Shown piece after piece: positions 46,931 to 59,970 of a DNA stretch of 64,000 nt. This DNA is from Hermodice carunculata (taxonomy: Eukaryota > Annelida > Polychaeta > Eunicida > Amphinomidae), in NCBI GenBank assembly GCA_964020975.1, contig OZ026630.1:24210739-24274738 (forward strand). The letters run 5' to 3'. Under the pieces are notes generated by a model. It was not told the origin of the DNA and ran no database searches. It saw only the letters and a program-made list of their open reading frames with translations. Position numbers and translations under genes: made by a program. Numbering within the stretch: position 1 is the first letter of the stretch; each line of letters opens with the position of its first letter.

Positions 46931-49900
46931 AGTTAAGTTGAAATAATCAAATTAACTCTTTGTATTCATAACTGGTTTTCACAATCAAATCAGATCTAAA
47001 AATCGCCACACCAGGGCAAGGAAAACTTAAAGGTGAGAAGGTGCTGAAGCTTCTCTTAAACATAATTGCATTCTCATTTGAAGCCATGAAGGATGTATGA
47101 AGCTCATTACCCTTCACTTAAATGTCAATGACATAACCATAATCCTAAATATGGTTGCTACTTTAGAATTGCAAATAACAGTTGCTGACATTTTCACCAC
47201 CTCTTCATAACATATAGATACTTGACTGCAGTAGATATGATGGCTGAATTTGTTTCTTAATCCTTTCCTAGTTTTATTTGGCTCTGTCAAGAACTGTCCT
47301 TGGCAAAGATTAGCTGCCAAGTACTCAATCTGCACCACAGATTGACCTGTCGACCTTGGGTATATATGCTACCTCGATATGTCTTATCCACCTTCCTCAT
47401 CAAGAATGCATTAGCCCATTAATGTGATCTTTAAGAGCAGACAGTTAACATTTGACATCTTTATGCTTTTGCCTGGTTTAAGCTAAGAAGGTTAAATAAA
47501 GCTGGTGAGACCATGTAAGCATCAAATTGGTATTAAATGTCACCCCTAGCAACAAGAAGATCCTGCACAGGATGTATATGGGGCTGAGCCGATTCATGGA
47601 TGTATTGCCATGCTTTGCTTGACAATACATTGGACAGATAATGAAAGGTGTATTGTGATATGTATATCATACATGAAACTATTTAAAGAATTAACATGCA
47701 AAAGCAAATTTATTTCTATCTTTTACAGTGAAATAGTTTTATTTCTTTTCTTCTTTCATTTTTATTTGGATTTAATTGATGGTTTTGGGGGAAGTTGAAA
47801 ATGTTAATCATGCTGACAACAAATGCACAATGGACGGCCACCCATCCTATAAACTCAGCTGAGCTAAATATCATTCTAGAGGAAGAAACATATTACCTCC
47901 GGCCAGTTCAAGGGGGACAGGGTTGCAAGATTGCCCTATACTAGGTGCTGCTCCAACTTTTACTGTATTTAAGTCTGTCCTACTGAGAGTTCACTAATGG
48001 CTTCCTATGTCATTTCTCCTTAAAATGCTGCACAAGCTTGTATCAATAACTGCATGTGAAAGTCATTGAATAAGGAAAGGGCATTTGAACTACGATCTCA
48101 AACAAGTGATATTATATTTGCAACTCCCCTAGTGATTTTATTATCAGAAACTATATTTGGCACCAACAAAATCCCAAACTGTGCCAGGAAAACAGAATGG
48201 ACACTAATATGGTAACTCTGCTTGTTGATGCACCTTTCATCAGTTCGTTGTCTAACCGAAAAGAAAACTGATATAACCATGGTCCAGAAATGCAACCATA
48301 TAAATAAAGTTGAGTAGCACAGCCGAGTTTTATTTGCACTAAAAAAGTACATTAATCCAATATTTGCAATTATTTTTCAACTCAGAATTTTTTTCCAGTA
48401 CTGACACTCCCAACCCATCCATCACATATTTGATAATTGGACAGAGGTCCACAGTTGGCTTCATTTACTTTCTAATGCAGCTGAATAGCAACAGAACAGG
48501 AAAAGCATTCTGTCAGCTATTGACCTTGCCACTCTTCTCTCACTTACTATGAAAGCAATGCAAATAGCCAGTGGCGCTGCCCTAATGAGTGGCCATAAAA
48601 GTCGGTGATGTTAACCTTTCCCCCCTCAAAACCAGCCAAAATCTGCTGGTGGTCAAATGTTGTCTGATTCAATGTTTTTAAATGAATTTCAACAGTAATG
48701 AAATACAATTTGCATGATAATCATAGATGAGACATATCAATACAACATGCCCCAGTCCAACAGCTTTCCTTGGCATTGGTTGTATGTTATGCCCTTTTGC
48801 ATATTACAAGCAGATGGTAAAGTAAATGATCAATGACATGGTGTGAAAGTAATCACACAGGACTTGCAAGACATTAAACGAAATGTCAAACATGATAGAA
48901 TTGACAAGTGTAGCAAATGGGCTTATGGTTTTTCACTTTCTTGCATCTACAGAACCAAATTGGGCAACCTGAATACCTGCCCTGGCCTCCCCCCATGTTT
49001 CGACCCAACTGAGGGTCTTTTTCAGGGGAATAGAGGCTCTGGCTGGTTTTCTTTTCACAGGCTTACATTGATATTGAGGTTCCCACTTGTGTGGGTGTCA
49101 TGACATCATAATGTATCTTGTTATGGTGCTATGCATCTCTCTTGCTTTAATTATCACGTGACTTATGTTCAACAAAGATGTTTTTACATGTGAATTTCTT
49201 ATGTGTTGTTACTGTGGGATAACACATAATTTTTTATGTGTTGTTTTGTTTGCCGGTACAGTCACATTATTATGTTGTGTCACCCTGTGACATGTGGTTG
49301 TTTAAATCTCAATTTGATAAACATATGATATGAATTATATTTATGTGTAACTTAGTCTACAGACCCATTTTGAGGAACAGTAATTCTTTTTATCTCAATT
49401 TGATTAATATAGTATATGAAATATGAACTAACATATGCCATTCCATATAAATAATCCCTTAAAGTTATGATTTCAAATATTGCAAAAGGTAAAGGTAAAT
49501 GCACTTTTCCCTTAAACAGTCTATTCTAATTCTAAAATTTACAAACAGCATCAACATGATAAAATGAAATTTAGTAACAAACATTTTTTGCACATTAAGT
49601 CATCGTCTGCTTTATCAGCATACTAATCAATGGGCATGGACTTTGAGATAAAGATATGGATGACAATTGTTACTATCATACACTATTATTAATTCAAGAT
49701 TATGAATAACAGACGATGACAGTGTTTACAATAATATAAACCTGTGTTTGATGGTTATATCCTTGCATTAAAAAAAAATTACAGGAAACTATATTTTTAA
49801 GCTGCACTAAAATGTACATAAAACTACATGCAGCATAAATAGGCCAATAAAGGATACACCAAAACGTTTTTCTTTTCACTTAGTTTGACAAGTCAAGATG

Positions 49901-51756
49901 AATACATTAATGTCTCATGCTGGAGCTGCTTCCTGACACAAACTTTAAAAGAAATCAACCAGTAAATGAAATCTGGCACTGCTTAGAAGAGCTACACATT
50001 TATGATGAATTTCCATCAACTTTAATACACCAGTCAAAAATCATGTCAATTCATACATGATGATACTATCATGTTTCCAATGGCACCAGTACAGCAGTCT
50101 CTTCAACTGCAAAAATTGTGCATGATAATTTCAGCATGCTTAAAGATTGTACAAGTCTCCTTCCAAACACATCAAAGGTTAAATAAGGTTTGCACTGTGC
50201 ATAACATCTTCGTTCTATTCCCATGTGTTTACTGATGCTAAGTAATCTGATAGTCATTTCCCCAGTTAGGAGCCTTGATCATCATTGCTAACACATCTGG
50301 CATGCACTTAAAAGCACATTTTCCATTGCAATGTGGTCATGCGACTCATTGGTTTTATTGTTCATTAGTGATATGAGGGTTCCACAGTGAATTGAAGATT
50401 TTACACACTACAGGGCTGCTCTGACCATTAGCCAATTGTTAATATTTCTTGAATTGGGCTAAAGAAATGTACAAATGACTAAAATATATTAAAATGCATT
50501 TTTAAAGGGCCATGACAGAATCTTTCTTAATTATGCCTGTACTTCCAATTTCAGCTAAACATCTCTAAGTAAAGATATCTCCCTGACATAAACTACAGAG
50601 TTCTGAGTTCTTATTAAGGAAATGTTACCAGCATGCATCATCAGATACACGTATCAGCAGTTTCACAGAGGTCAAGGACCTGCTTGTGGTGAGAGTGGTC
50701 AGCATCAGCTGCTGAATTGCCCTCTGGGTTCAGATGGTCCTTCCTGTGTGGACACACCTTGCTACTGCAGCTAATAGCCATGAACATACACCATATTAAA
50801 ATTGTAATGTGCCAGGAAGAGGAATCAAGATTACAGGTCCCAAGAGGCTAAGGTACAGTCTCAGATATTGTGATCAGTGTGCAAAAGAGAATTTCAAATG
50901 GCATTGATGAATCATCTGTGCAAGTCTGGCTGGTGACATGCAATCTGCCAGAGGTACAATGGCCTTCAAAAGATCATCATGCACGAGATAGAATGTTCGA
51001 CCAGTTGGACTAAAGTAACATAATGGGTTTCCTGAGAGTCACCTCTCATCTTGATCTTGTGCTCTGGACCTCTGCCTCCTGTAGTAATTATGCCCCACCT
51101 TGGGGATTGAACAAAGAGGTCAGATGTCCCTGTCACTATTTTATGACTGCCTCATCACTTCAAACTTCATACATCATTTGAAGCTGTCCCCATGAGCATT
51201 GCGTTTGTCATCCACAACAAATGCACAGATTCAAAGACTATTAATAGCTGCACAGATTATCCAAGAGAAGTTAATCTGTGATCTGCACTTAATGAATGGA
51301 CAATCATATCATATAATCATGAACCATTTAACAGCGTGTTAACCCCCGTGTTATGAATGCCTAAACCATGGGTGAATGTACCCGGCAATCAAGTCATTCT
51401 GCTCCATCCTTGTTCATTGTGTTTGATGATTTTACTGCTGTTATAAATGAAATGTCGTACTTGTAGCTGTGACTATACATGTATATGATTTACTGCTAAA
51501 ATGTATAATCCATGGCAATTCACTCCTCCATTGCTCTATGCAATTTTGAAGTAACAAGTTTTACTTCCATGAAAGTCCATATTTATCAAAGAATATCATT
51601 TTCACTGAAAAATCATGACTGCATATGGTAGCAAAAGTGAGTTTGTTCACATGGTGTTACACACCACTATATCATAATTAAAATTATGCCACTTTCACCA
51701 GCTAGTTCACGAATATTTACTTTGTCTACTGATTTGCATAAAAAGAGGTATCTCTC
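46931..51756. other. No gene recognised
   Basis: Long stretch of unique AT-rich DNA. A minus-strand frame near 50660-50790 encodes HLNPEGNSAADADHSHHK but has no splice support. 48600-48800 carries TTAACCTTTCCCCCC and CCAACAGCTTTCCTTGGC, words reminiscent of the TTAA families. Confidence 0.45.
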
Positions 51757-51921
51757 ATAAATAAGTAAATAAATAAATCAATGAATGAATTAATGAATTA
51801 ATGAATGAATGAATAAATAAATAAATAAATTGATTAATTGAATAAATAAATAAATATATTAATTGATTAATCAAACAGACAAATAAATTAAATAAATAAA
51901 CCAAATAAATATATAAATTTC
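51757..51921. repeat. AT-rich simple repeat (AATA/AATG/ATTA)
   Basis: About 165 bp of tetranucleotide-like AATA, AATG and ATTA units. Open frames here are by-products. Confidence 0.93.
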
Positions 51922-52907
51922 TTGCACTTAAAGCATACAGTCCTAAGTACATGTATATACCTTTCCCTCAGCTCAAGCATCACACATATCAAGTTTGTTA
52001 AATTTTGGGAGGGCAAGGTCCACACTCAGTGAATGCATATTTGGTTCCCTGCATCCTCCTTGAGAATGGGTCAATAGTGAGTATTGAACTGGACTCATTT
52101 AGAGGCTCTTCACTGCCTATTTAATTGGTAGCCACATTGCACCGTCTAATATGCATTAAGCTTTTGTCAATACTGAACACCTATAAGAAGTCATGCTGCT
52201 TCAAATTAAAGACGTCTGTCCTCAAATAATTACAGCCTGATAAGAAACATCTGAAGCACTAAATGGCATATGCCCTGTAATTTTTTGTACTTTTCAAAGT
52301 TGCTACTTAAAAAAATGCAATATTTCTCATACACAACTGGAAAACAATTCAAGTTTTCTACACTCTTAACAAACCAGAGACACTGCCATAGATGCACATA
52401 TATGGTAATTGCTGAATAAACATAGTTGACAAAAATGAGATGAACAGCTACTCAGCTAGGACATGAAGCAAATCTATTTTTTTTTTTTACAAACAGTTTT
52501 TCAGTTTTTACTTTATCTACCACAATAACCACACACTCTGCATGATGCAGACGCTGTAATGTGTGCATATTCGGAAGTCGTGACTTCAAACAAATGCACT
52601 ATGTATTTTTCATAAACAGCTGGTAAATAATAAAAGAAGTTTACACTGTAAAGGTCTCCTCCCAAGCACTTCCAAGGGTGATGATACTATCTATTAATCT
52701 ATTCTCTTGTGTTCCTTTATGCTAATTGATGTGATGAGGAGAGTTATGATCACAGCTGGGGGGTCTCCTGAGTGCTGTGAACCATTTAGTACGCCTATAA
52801 AATATATGGTTCTGTTAAGACTCCAGTCATTTTACTCCGCACATCAAAAAGTGTGCCATGTCTTGTTCAATAACACTCCAGTCATTACTTATACAGACTG
52901 TCATAAG

Positions 52908-52990
52908 CAGTGTTTCTGGTTGGGATGAAATGATTCTGGGTGGGAATAAACCAGCTGCACAGAATCATTGAATCCCAACCAGAAACACAT
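52908..52990. mobile_element. Small palindromic element
   Basis: GTGTTTCTGGTTGGGATGAA (52910 onward, 29-bp arm) pairs with the arm 52960-52988 ending AACCAGAAACAC, with one or two mismatches and a 21-bp loop. Outer bases CAGTGTTTCTGG resemble hAT MITE ends. No target duplication was identified. Confidence 0.5.
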
Positions 52991-53154
52991 GCAAATGATG
53001 GTTTGTATTTATCCCATAACGTTTCTATAGAATAGTCTGTTTATGCAGCCAAAAAAGCAATAGCTCTAAGGGGGAAAAAGACCAGAAATACATATAAAAG
53101 CATAACCTCCCAACACTGCCATCTTTATCAATCTTTTCTCAATTCTGCAATTTT

Positions 53155-53570
53155 TTTTTCAAATAAATACATTTAAAGTTTCATGAAAAGGTAAAAAAAA
53201 AATATTCAGGAGAAGCTGGTTTTAAATAGGAACTTGGTCCATCATAAGATGCATCTCTGATAAAACTTTGGTAAAGCTGTGGTCAATATTCTTTGAGATA
53301 TCACTGTAACGTCGTCAGGGTTGATGCCCAGATGGCCTTCAAGTAAATACATTAAAAGTTTCATAAAAAGTTTTGAAATAATCAAAGAAAGCTGGTTTTC
53401 AATAGGAACCTGGTCCATCATACAGTTCTTCTGTGACAAAAATTTGGTACACCTTTGGTGAACATTTTTTGACATATTATGGTAATGTCGACAAGACAGA
53501 CAGAACAGACGGACAGACGATGCAGGGGATGACAATACCATCCGGCACTTTATGTGCCAAGGCTAAAAAC
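53155..53570 (+). repeat. Pearl-like tandem array, about 180-bp unit, two copies, with hairpin end
   Basis: Two units start near 53160 and 53338, sharing AAATACATTAAAAGTTTCAT, GAAGCTGGTTTTCAATAGGA and CCTGGTCCATCATA. They end in GACAGACAGAACAGACGG, then GATGACAATACC, then a hairpin GGCAC-TTTAT-GTGCC at 53544-53558 and GGCTAAAAACC. The layout matches 39239-39266. Confidence 0.72.
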
Positions 53571-56500
53571 CAAAACCAATGGGTTACATTCACCTCTCAA
53601 GTTCACCTGTTCCAAATGTGAGCAGGACTATGTTGGATATATCACCGAGACACTTGACAACACAATGTGCAGTCTGTTTTGTTCATGATCATGCACATAT
53701 ACAGTGACCAATATAATTCGCAATATTCAGAATGTATAAAAAGTATGATAAAATCACAAGCTTCTATGGAAACAAATAGCTGGGACCAATGTAAGGGTAA
53801 AATACCACACTTGTCAATTCACCAGGACTTTAACACCTGACAGCCATGTGTGTGTGAGTGACGTACTTCTGCTTTCTGCTTTGTTTCTCAGCCAGCAGAG
53901 CATGCAAACACACCAGTATTTGATTAGAATTGTCCAATATCAATCAAAAAGATTGCTTTCTATTACACCCTGTAAAAAATTCCTCGTTTATCTATAGCTA
54001 TAGTGAGATATATGGGCAAGTTGAAGAGAAATTTGTAGCCACCTGCATGGGCAGAGTTTTGTGCCGTGTACATCCCACAGCACACAATGGGGAATGTGGT
54101 GTGTGCTTGGAAACCAGTTCATGTAATATATTTTCCAAGCACACAGTATGCTTATTGGATTGATTCCAGTAAATCATTCCCACCATCAGAAGAGAACCCC
54201 AAAGGGATCAAAAGCTGAAGAATGTTGATTCTGAAAGCCAAATATAAACGTATGAAACAAGTATACAACAGCGAAGTCACAAAAAGGTTAATGTCAATTT
54301 ATATGCATCAGTTTTTGTATTATGAAAAGTAAATACATCAATCACACATCCTTAAAACACACTCTTTTTTCGGGGGGGGGGGGGGGAGTAGGTTGATTTT
54401 TTTTTAAATTCTACACTTCAAACCTTCATGAATGTCATCATAGGACCCGTACCAAATTACCATTACCCAGTTATATTTTCAATCACACACTCCATACTAC
54501 ATGGAATTTCTCTTACATTTAAGTGTTTTGTTCCACACATAAAAGGTTATTATTTAAAGATTGTGAGGAAAATTTCACTCGCTCAGATTATGTTCCAGTA
54601 TTTTGTTGTATACATAAACCTCAACACAACATATACATTTAGCCTTTGAAAAATAACATGTATTACTACTCTACACATCAAAATAATTATGAAATATTAC
54701 AGAATAATGAAGACAATTAAAGCCATAATCAAAACTGTAAGCTTGTTTCACACCATACCTGCATGTATCATACTCCCATGTAAACCGCAACTACTATTTG
54801 TACTCTCATTGTCAGCTTCATTATTATAGCTTTCCTATTATATATGGCTGTCAACTGTTTGAATTCAATACAAATACCACCCAGAAAACAGGCAGGGAAT
54901 TACTGACATGAAGTGCGTTATCAGTTACACATTTACTTAACCACTCAAGGGACACTGAATATGAGTGCAACACTTGGGAGGGGACTGTTTTCACAGAGAA
55001 ACCCATCTCCAGTATACATGTATGTGAATAGATCTACCAGCTTAATGACTGATCTGTCATTTTCAGCACCCTTCTTGTCACTTCGTGCCATCCCACCATA
55101 TGCTTGAATCTGGGATCTCTCAGGTACATGTTTGGTACTTAGGAAAAGCTATCTGGGTGATGGTTGAATCACAATTGTCTTTCACACCTTCGCCATGCTG
55201 ATTTAAGACCAATTACCAGAAGTAATTATACCACAACAGATGACCATGGTGCTGCTGAAGCAATTCAAAGACTAATTCCAGTACAACCCAGTAGGGCTAC
55301 CCAAACTACCAGGATGGTAATCTGTTCATTCTAGAGGCTGCAATGAGCAGGAAATTAAAGTAGTCTTTCAATCATTCCGAGATGTAACCCCAATACGGGG
55401 ATCTGTCACGTCTACTGTTTAGCGCATCAACTGACATTGGAAGTGTTCCGTCTTGTTTAAATGAGGTACAATTCTGTCGCACTCCTGGCAAATTACAAGC
55501 TAAATTAGTGGACAAGTCATTGGGGATGACAAGATGTAGACTGTTGTACAGCCACCAATTGGTGTATGCAGTCATTATTACAGGCCTATGCGATGGCTCG
55601 ATCTGCAGTCTTCCTGCCTTCTGACCAAGTCCCTGTCAGACAAGGATCTCAATGGTGCATTTATCCCTCGTAAAGCTGTTGAATTCTGTCCAAAAAAATC
55701 TGTTTCATATCTAGCTGAGATATTGTGTACATATTTTTCTATAAGCCCTCATAAAACTGTTAAAACACAACTTTCAATGTCATTTTAGGACCACTTTTTT
55801 GTTTGTTTTATTTCTAAATATCTTCTGCAAGAAGAACATGTACTTAAAGTTTATATTGGTTCCCTGATCAATTATAATGATAAATGTGCACGTGTCATAA
55901 TGGTAAGCCATGCTCATGTAAGTAAGTTTTCTACTCACCTAAATGTATAAAACAGTAAATCAAACTGCCAAAGTATCTGCCAGGTAATATCCTCTTAAAG
56001 TCACTGCCTTGAAAAGCAGCTCATCTTAACTGCTTGCTCAGACTTTCATCAAGCCATATTGGATGCGTAATGAGACAGATTCATTATAAGCTCAAGTCCA
56101 ATTATGACATTAGGTACATTAATGTCTTTCTTCACACAAAAATATTGTATTCTGCACCCAGCTAATGTGACAAACTATTATAATGGTTATATTCTAATTT
56201 CATAATTCATTTCCGATTATCCTACTAGATTCAAATAGGTATTTAACAATCCTGTTAATCAATACTGGTATTTTCAAATCCATCTTCCTTTATTTTTGTG
56301 GAAAGGCCAGTTCATTGAAAGAGGCCATGTATCTTTGAGAATCAGTTAAACAGTGTCCATCTTTCAGTTCAAAGGCGGTTTTGATAGGATACATGTACAT
56401 GTACTGGCTGTAATGACTAAATCTTACCATCATTTTCATGTAACCGTGTTGTATTTGTGTCTTTTTGCCCAGAACCACTTCCTAGTAGTCAATATCCTAT

Positions 56501-59080
56501 TCCGCAGTTCGAACTCTTTACTCTCCATAAGCTAACCTGTCCCTGTCTAACCTGTATATATATGGAATTACTATTGTCTGTATGGTTAAAAAGCATTGAA
56601 ACTTATCCACATGGAGAACACTGGGTGCAAAAGCAGTTATAGGTTGTGCATGGGAATATGTGGCAAAACATACGAATTTCCCACTGATGAAAATTGCACA
56701 ATATTTGTCTGATGAAAAAATAATGATTTGCAACACCATGGTGTAAATCCATACCTAATTTGCTAATGGGAGTCATCAGTAGGGACACATGTATAATTAT
56801 ATTGCTGGTCTCTTCCAGATAATCTGTGACTGGCTATATCACATTAACCATTTGCTTCCCTAAGTAAGACTGAGTCTGCAGCTGAGCTGGATGGGATAGG
56901 GTGTCAAACACTACCAAATCTGACCTAGGGAAAGTGTTGGCTAAGAAGTCCTACCACATTCATTTCATTTAGCACACTGTTCGCTTAAAAGATATTTTGT
57001 CAAGAAAAACAGTTCCATTGATTCCAAACATGCCTGGAAAGGGCAAGAGAATGGTATGAAGTTTGAGGCTGCAAAATACACAATTTTACCGCTGTCTTGC
57101 AGATTTTTATCAGCAAATGTACCCAAAACAATTGATTAGATGTTTATTTTGAAGTCTGTATTAATGAAAGCATCAAATTTACACAACAAAATTGTTTCTG
57201 CAGCAAAAACTATGCAGTCTGATTGACCGGAAATGAGCATACAATGTTTTTGTTCACATAAATAATTGTCCATGTGGATGCAGTGAAGATCTATCTATGT
57301 GGCAACCCAAGATTAAATTCAGCATGGTAGACTTTTAACCGAAAAGGAAAAAGAAAAAAGAAAAAGCAGAGGAAGGGTTCATTTCATGAACTCCCTGCTG
57401 ACACACAAGTAGCTGATCAGTGCAGCACGCCACCAGCTTGAGCAGGTGCGATCAAATTTCCTGGGAAAGATTGTCGATCAGTTGACCATTTACACACTGG
57501 GAAATGGGGGTGGGTGGGTGGGGTGGTGGTTATAGGAATATGTGCCCTAGTTAGAATGAATACGGTATTTTAATAAGCGTCATCTCAATTCAATACTAAT
57601 GACATTGATTTTCACAAATGCTAAAACTAAGCATGAAGACAAGAGCAGATGACAGTTACTTGAGATAAATGTACCAGCTGGTTGGTTTTAGGGGAAAAAC
57701 TTCATTCATGCTACAGGCTATTGACACATCCAAAGTTCATAGCCTGTCTGGGAATTTCAGTTTTGTTGCCTAACTTTCTTAAAAAGCTGTTTGAAAACAA
57801 AAAGCCTCCACATGCTCTAGGTTATAAAAAGATAGCCATTTGTAAATGATTATAGCTTAAGTTATATTATCTTAGCTTTTGGCTTGAAAATTGGTACCAG
57901 AAGATCAATGGATGATGCTTTAGGCCATATAGCAAGCATCTCCATCCATCTTATGAACCTGTTCACCAGCCGTTTATCCCATGATGCTCATTTTCAATCC
58001 TCTCCCAATTTTGTTCAACTTGATATGATCAACACACACCTCACTTCACCCCTTACATTGCCCACTTTAATGAGTTTTCAACAAACAAATTAAAATTTTC
58101 TCCTCAATAAAGTTCAAAGAATACTAAAATTACCATGGCCATAATAACCTAATCAGAATGCCTTAAAATGAAATATAACTTGATTAATATTTTGTGATTT
58201 TCATAGATGTGTAACAGCTGTGATTCATTCTGGTCTACACGTAGAACCTCTTTTTCTAGATTAAAAAAAATGCTGCCAATTCAAATGACTGATTTCCAAT
58301 TATGTAAACAGAACTAATAATTTTACACATGCAAGAAACATTTTGATGCAATTAGGTGCCATTTATGAAGACAGATGATGTTAAACCAATTAGATTCAAC
58401 TAAATGAGAGGCATTTTCTCATCTGTATGTGCTGGCTTCTAACTGGTTCATGCTTTGGAGTTGATAATTTACACTAACTTTGCTGAAAATGCCCATTCGA
58501 ATACAAATGTTCTCGTACATAGTAAGTTTGTTGCTCAATTCATGTGTCTCAAACTTCACAAGAAAAACTTGTGACACATTGGCCTGATGTAAACCATATG
58601 CTCTGCATTTCAATAAGTTCAGTTATTCTGTCCTTTCCCTTTTACTTCACTTCTTTACATATTAACTGATATAGACAATTCTTAGCCAGTTGATGACACT
58701 TTTGAAATGGGGTAAAATAACAGCTTTAACAACAGGTATTGTGTGTGAACAAAATATAATATTGTGTGGGAATAAAAATCTCATTTCCTTCCAATGCAAT
58801 CTATTTTGTTCACATGCAATATTATTTCATTCCCACTCCTTCTGGGACCTTGGTGGTAACAATATGTGTCATCTGTACATTTTATTTTCATTCCCATGAA
58901 ATAAATATTTCAAGGAGATGAAATGTATTTTCACTGTTTGTCCCTTCATGGGTTCCATACTGATGCAATACAGGTGGTTACGAAGAGACACATTCAATCT
59001 TTTCCCAGACATTGTCATTTGGATAGATGGCCTAAAGCATTAGGAGTACATTGTACAATCACAAAAGCCTATTGGCCAAT
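53571..59080. other. No gene recognised
   Basis: Unique AT-rich DNA with a poly-G tract and a short GA-rich patch near 57340. The small minus-strand frame at 55372-55575 (NWWLYNSLHLVIPND) is intriguing but not identifiable. Confidence 0.45.
54364..54388. repeat. Poly-G tract
   Basis: About 14 consecutive G inside AT-rich DNA. Confidence 0.9.
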
Positions 59081-59312
59081 TTAACTCTTTCAGTGCCAAC
59101 TGCAACCAAAGTCGAACTACTTAAATAAACTTTTCCGAATTATAATTACAATGCTATATTCATATTTCTTGTAAAAGACCAGCATGCATAAAGTTACATA
59201 GAATATACCAATCCAGGTGACAGCTTCCCTTGGCATGCTTTGGGTGCACTGTGCCCAAAGCATGCCAAGAAAGCTGCTGATGCAGTCCAAAATGCAATAC
59301 TGGAAGGGTTAA
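59081..59312 (+). mobile_element. TTAA-flanked MITE (family T1), copy 4
   Basis: Left end TTAACTCTTTCAGTGCCAA; right end reads GCAATACTGGAAGGGTTAA. The interior carries the same GACAGCTT...AAGCTGCTGATGCAGTCC blocks and a perfect inner palindrome built on GGCATGCTTTGGG and CCCAAAGCATGCC. Its length (232 bp) is close to copy 1. Confidence 0.72.
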
Positions 59313-59759
59313 GTGCGTGCAGCAATGGTTACTAACAGGATTCCTATATGATCAGCTGGATCTTAATACGCCTACATGTGTGCAGCATGCCTTTCATCCC
59401 ATAAAATATCAGTGCTCATCAGCCATCCAGTTGGACAAGATTCTACTCTCTGTCTCCATCATAGGAAATGTACATAAGCTGATAAATATATATGGTTGGA
59501 ACATCTACATTTTAAATATGGGTAAAGCCTAGTGTCACTGCTTCAGTTTTGTCAATATTTTTGTTCACATATCTGTTTCATGGAACCTTAATTTGTCCCA
59601 TAAGTTCTATATAAAGAATACTTTTTTGGGACAACAGAATATCTGGGGTCCTTAAAAAGGGTGGCATGGTGGGGGACATAGATCCCTTGGATCATATTAC
59701 TGTTTTCCATGTCATTTGACTTCTGTTGTTCTTTTTGTGACCACTTTTGGATCTACCCG

Positions 59760-59970
59760 TGGGATGTTCTCTTAAAGGCGAGGTTATTTTAGTGCCTTCT
59801 TCAGAGACCACTCCATTGACAGACCATCTGCCTTTTGTGTTCACATTTATCACATACCTTCTATCTTTTCCATGTTATTTTGACTTCTATAGAGACACCT
59901 GCCACTGCACATGACCAGTTTTGGACCTGTCCTAACCATGGCCTCTCAACACATGTACTGTATTGTTATG
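59760..59970. repeat. Degraded copy of the TA-flanked MITE family
   Basis: AGAGACCACTCCATTGACAG, ACCATCTGCC, CCATGTTATTTTGACTTCTA and GGCCTCTCAACACATGTACT (then GTA) follow the order of the element at 16536-16712, whose ends and GAGACCACC words are shared. The left terminus is eroded. Confidence 0.5.
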
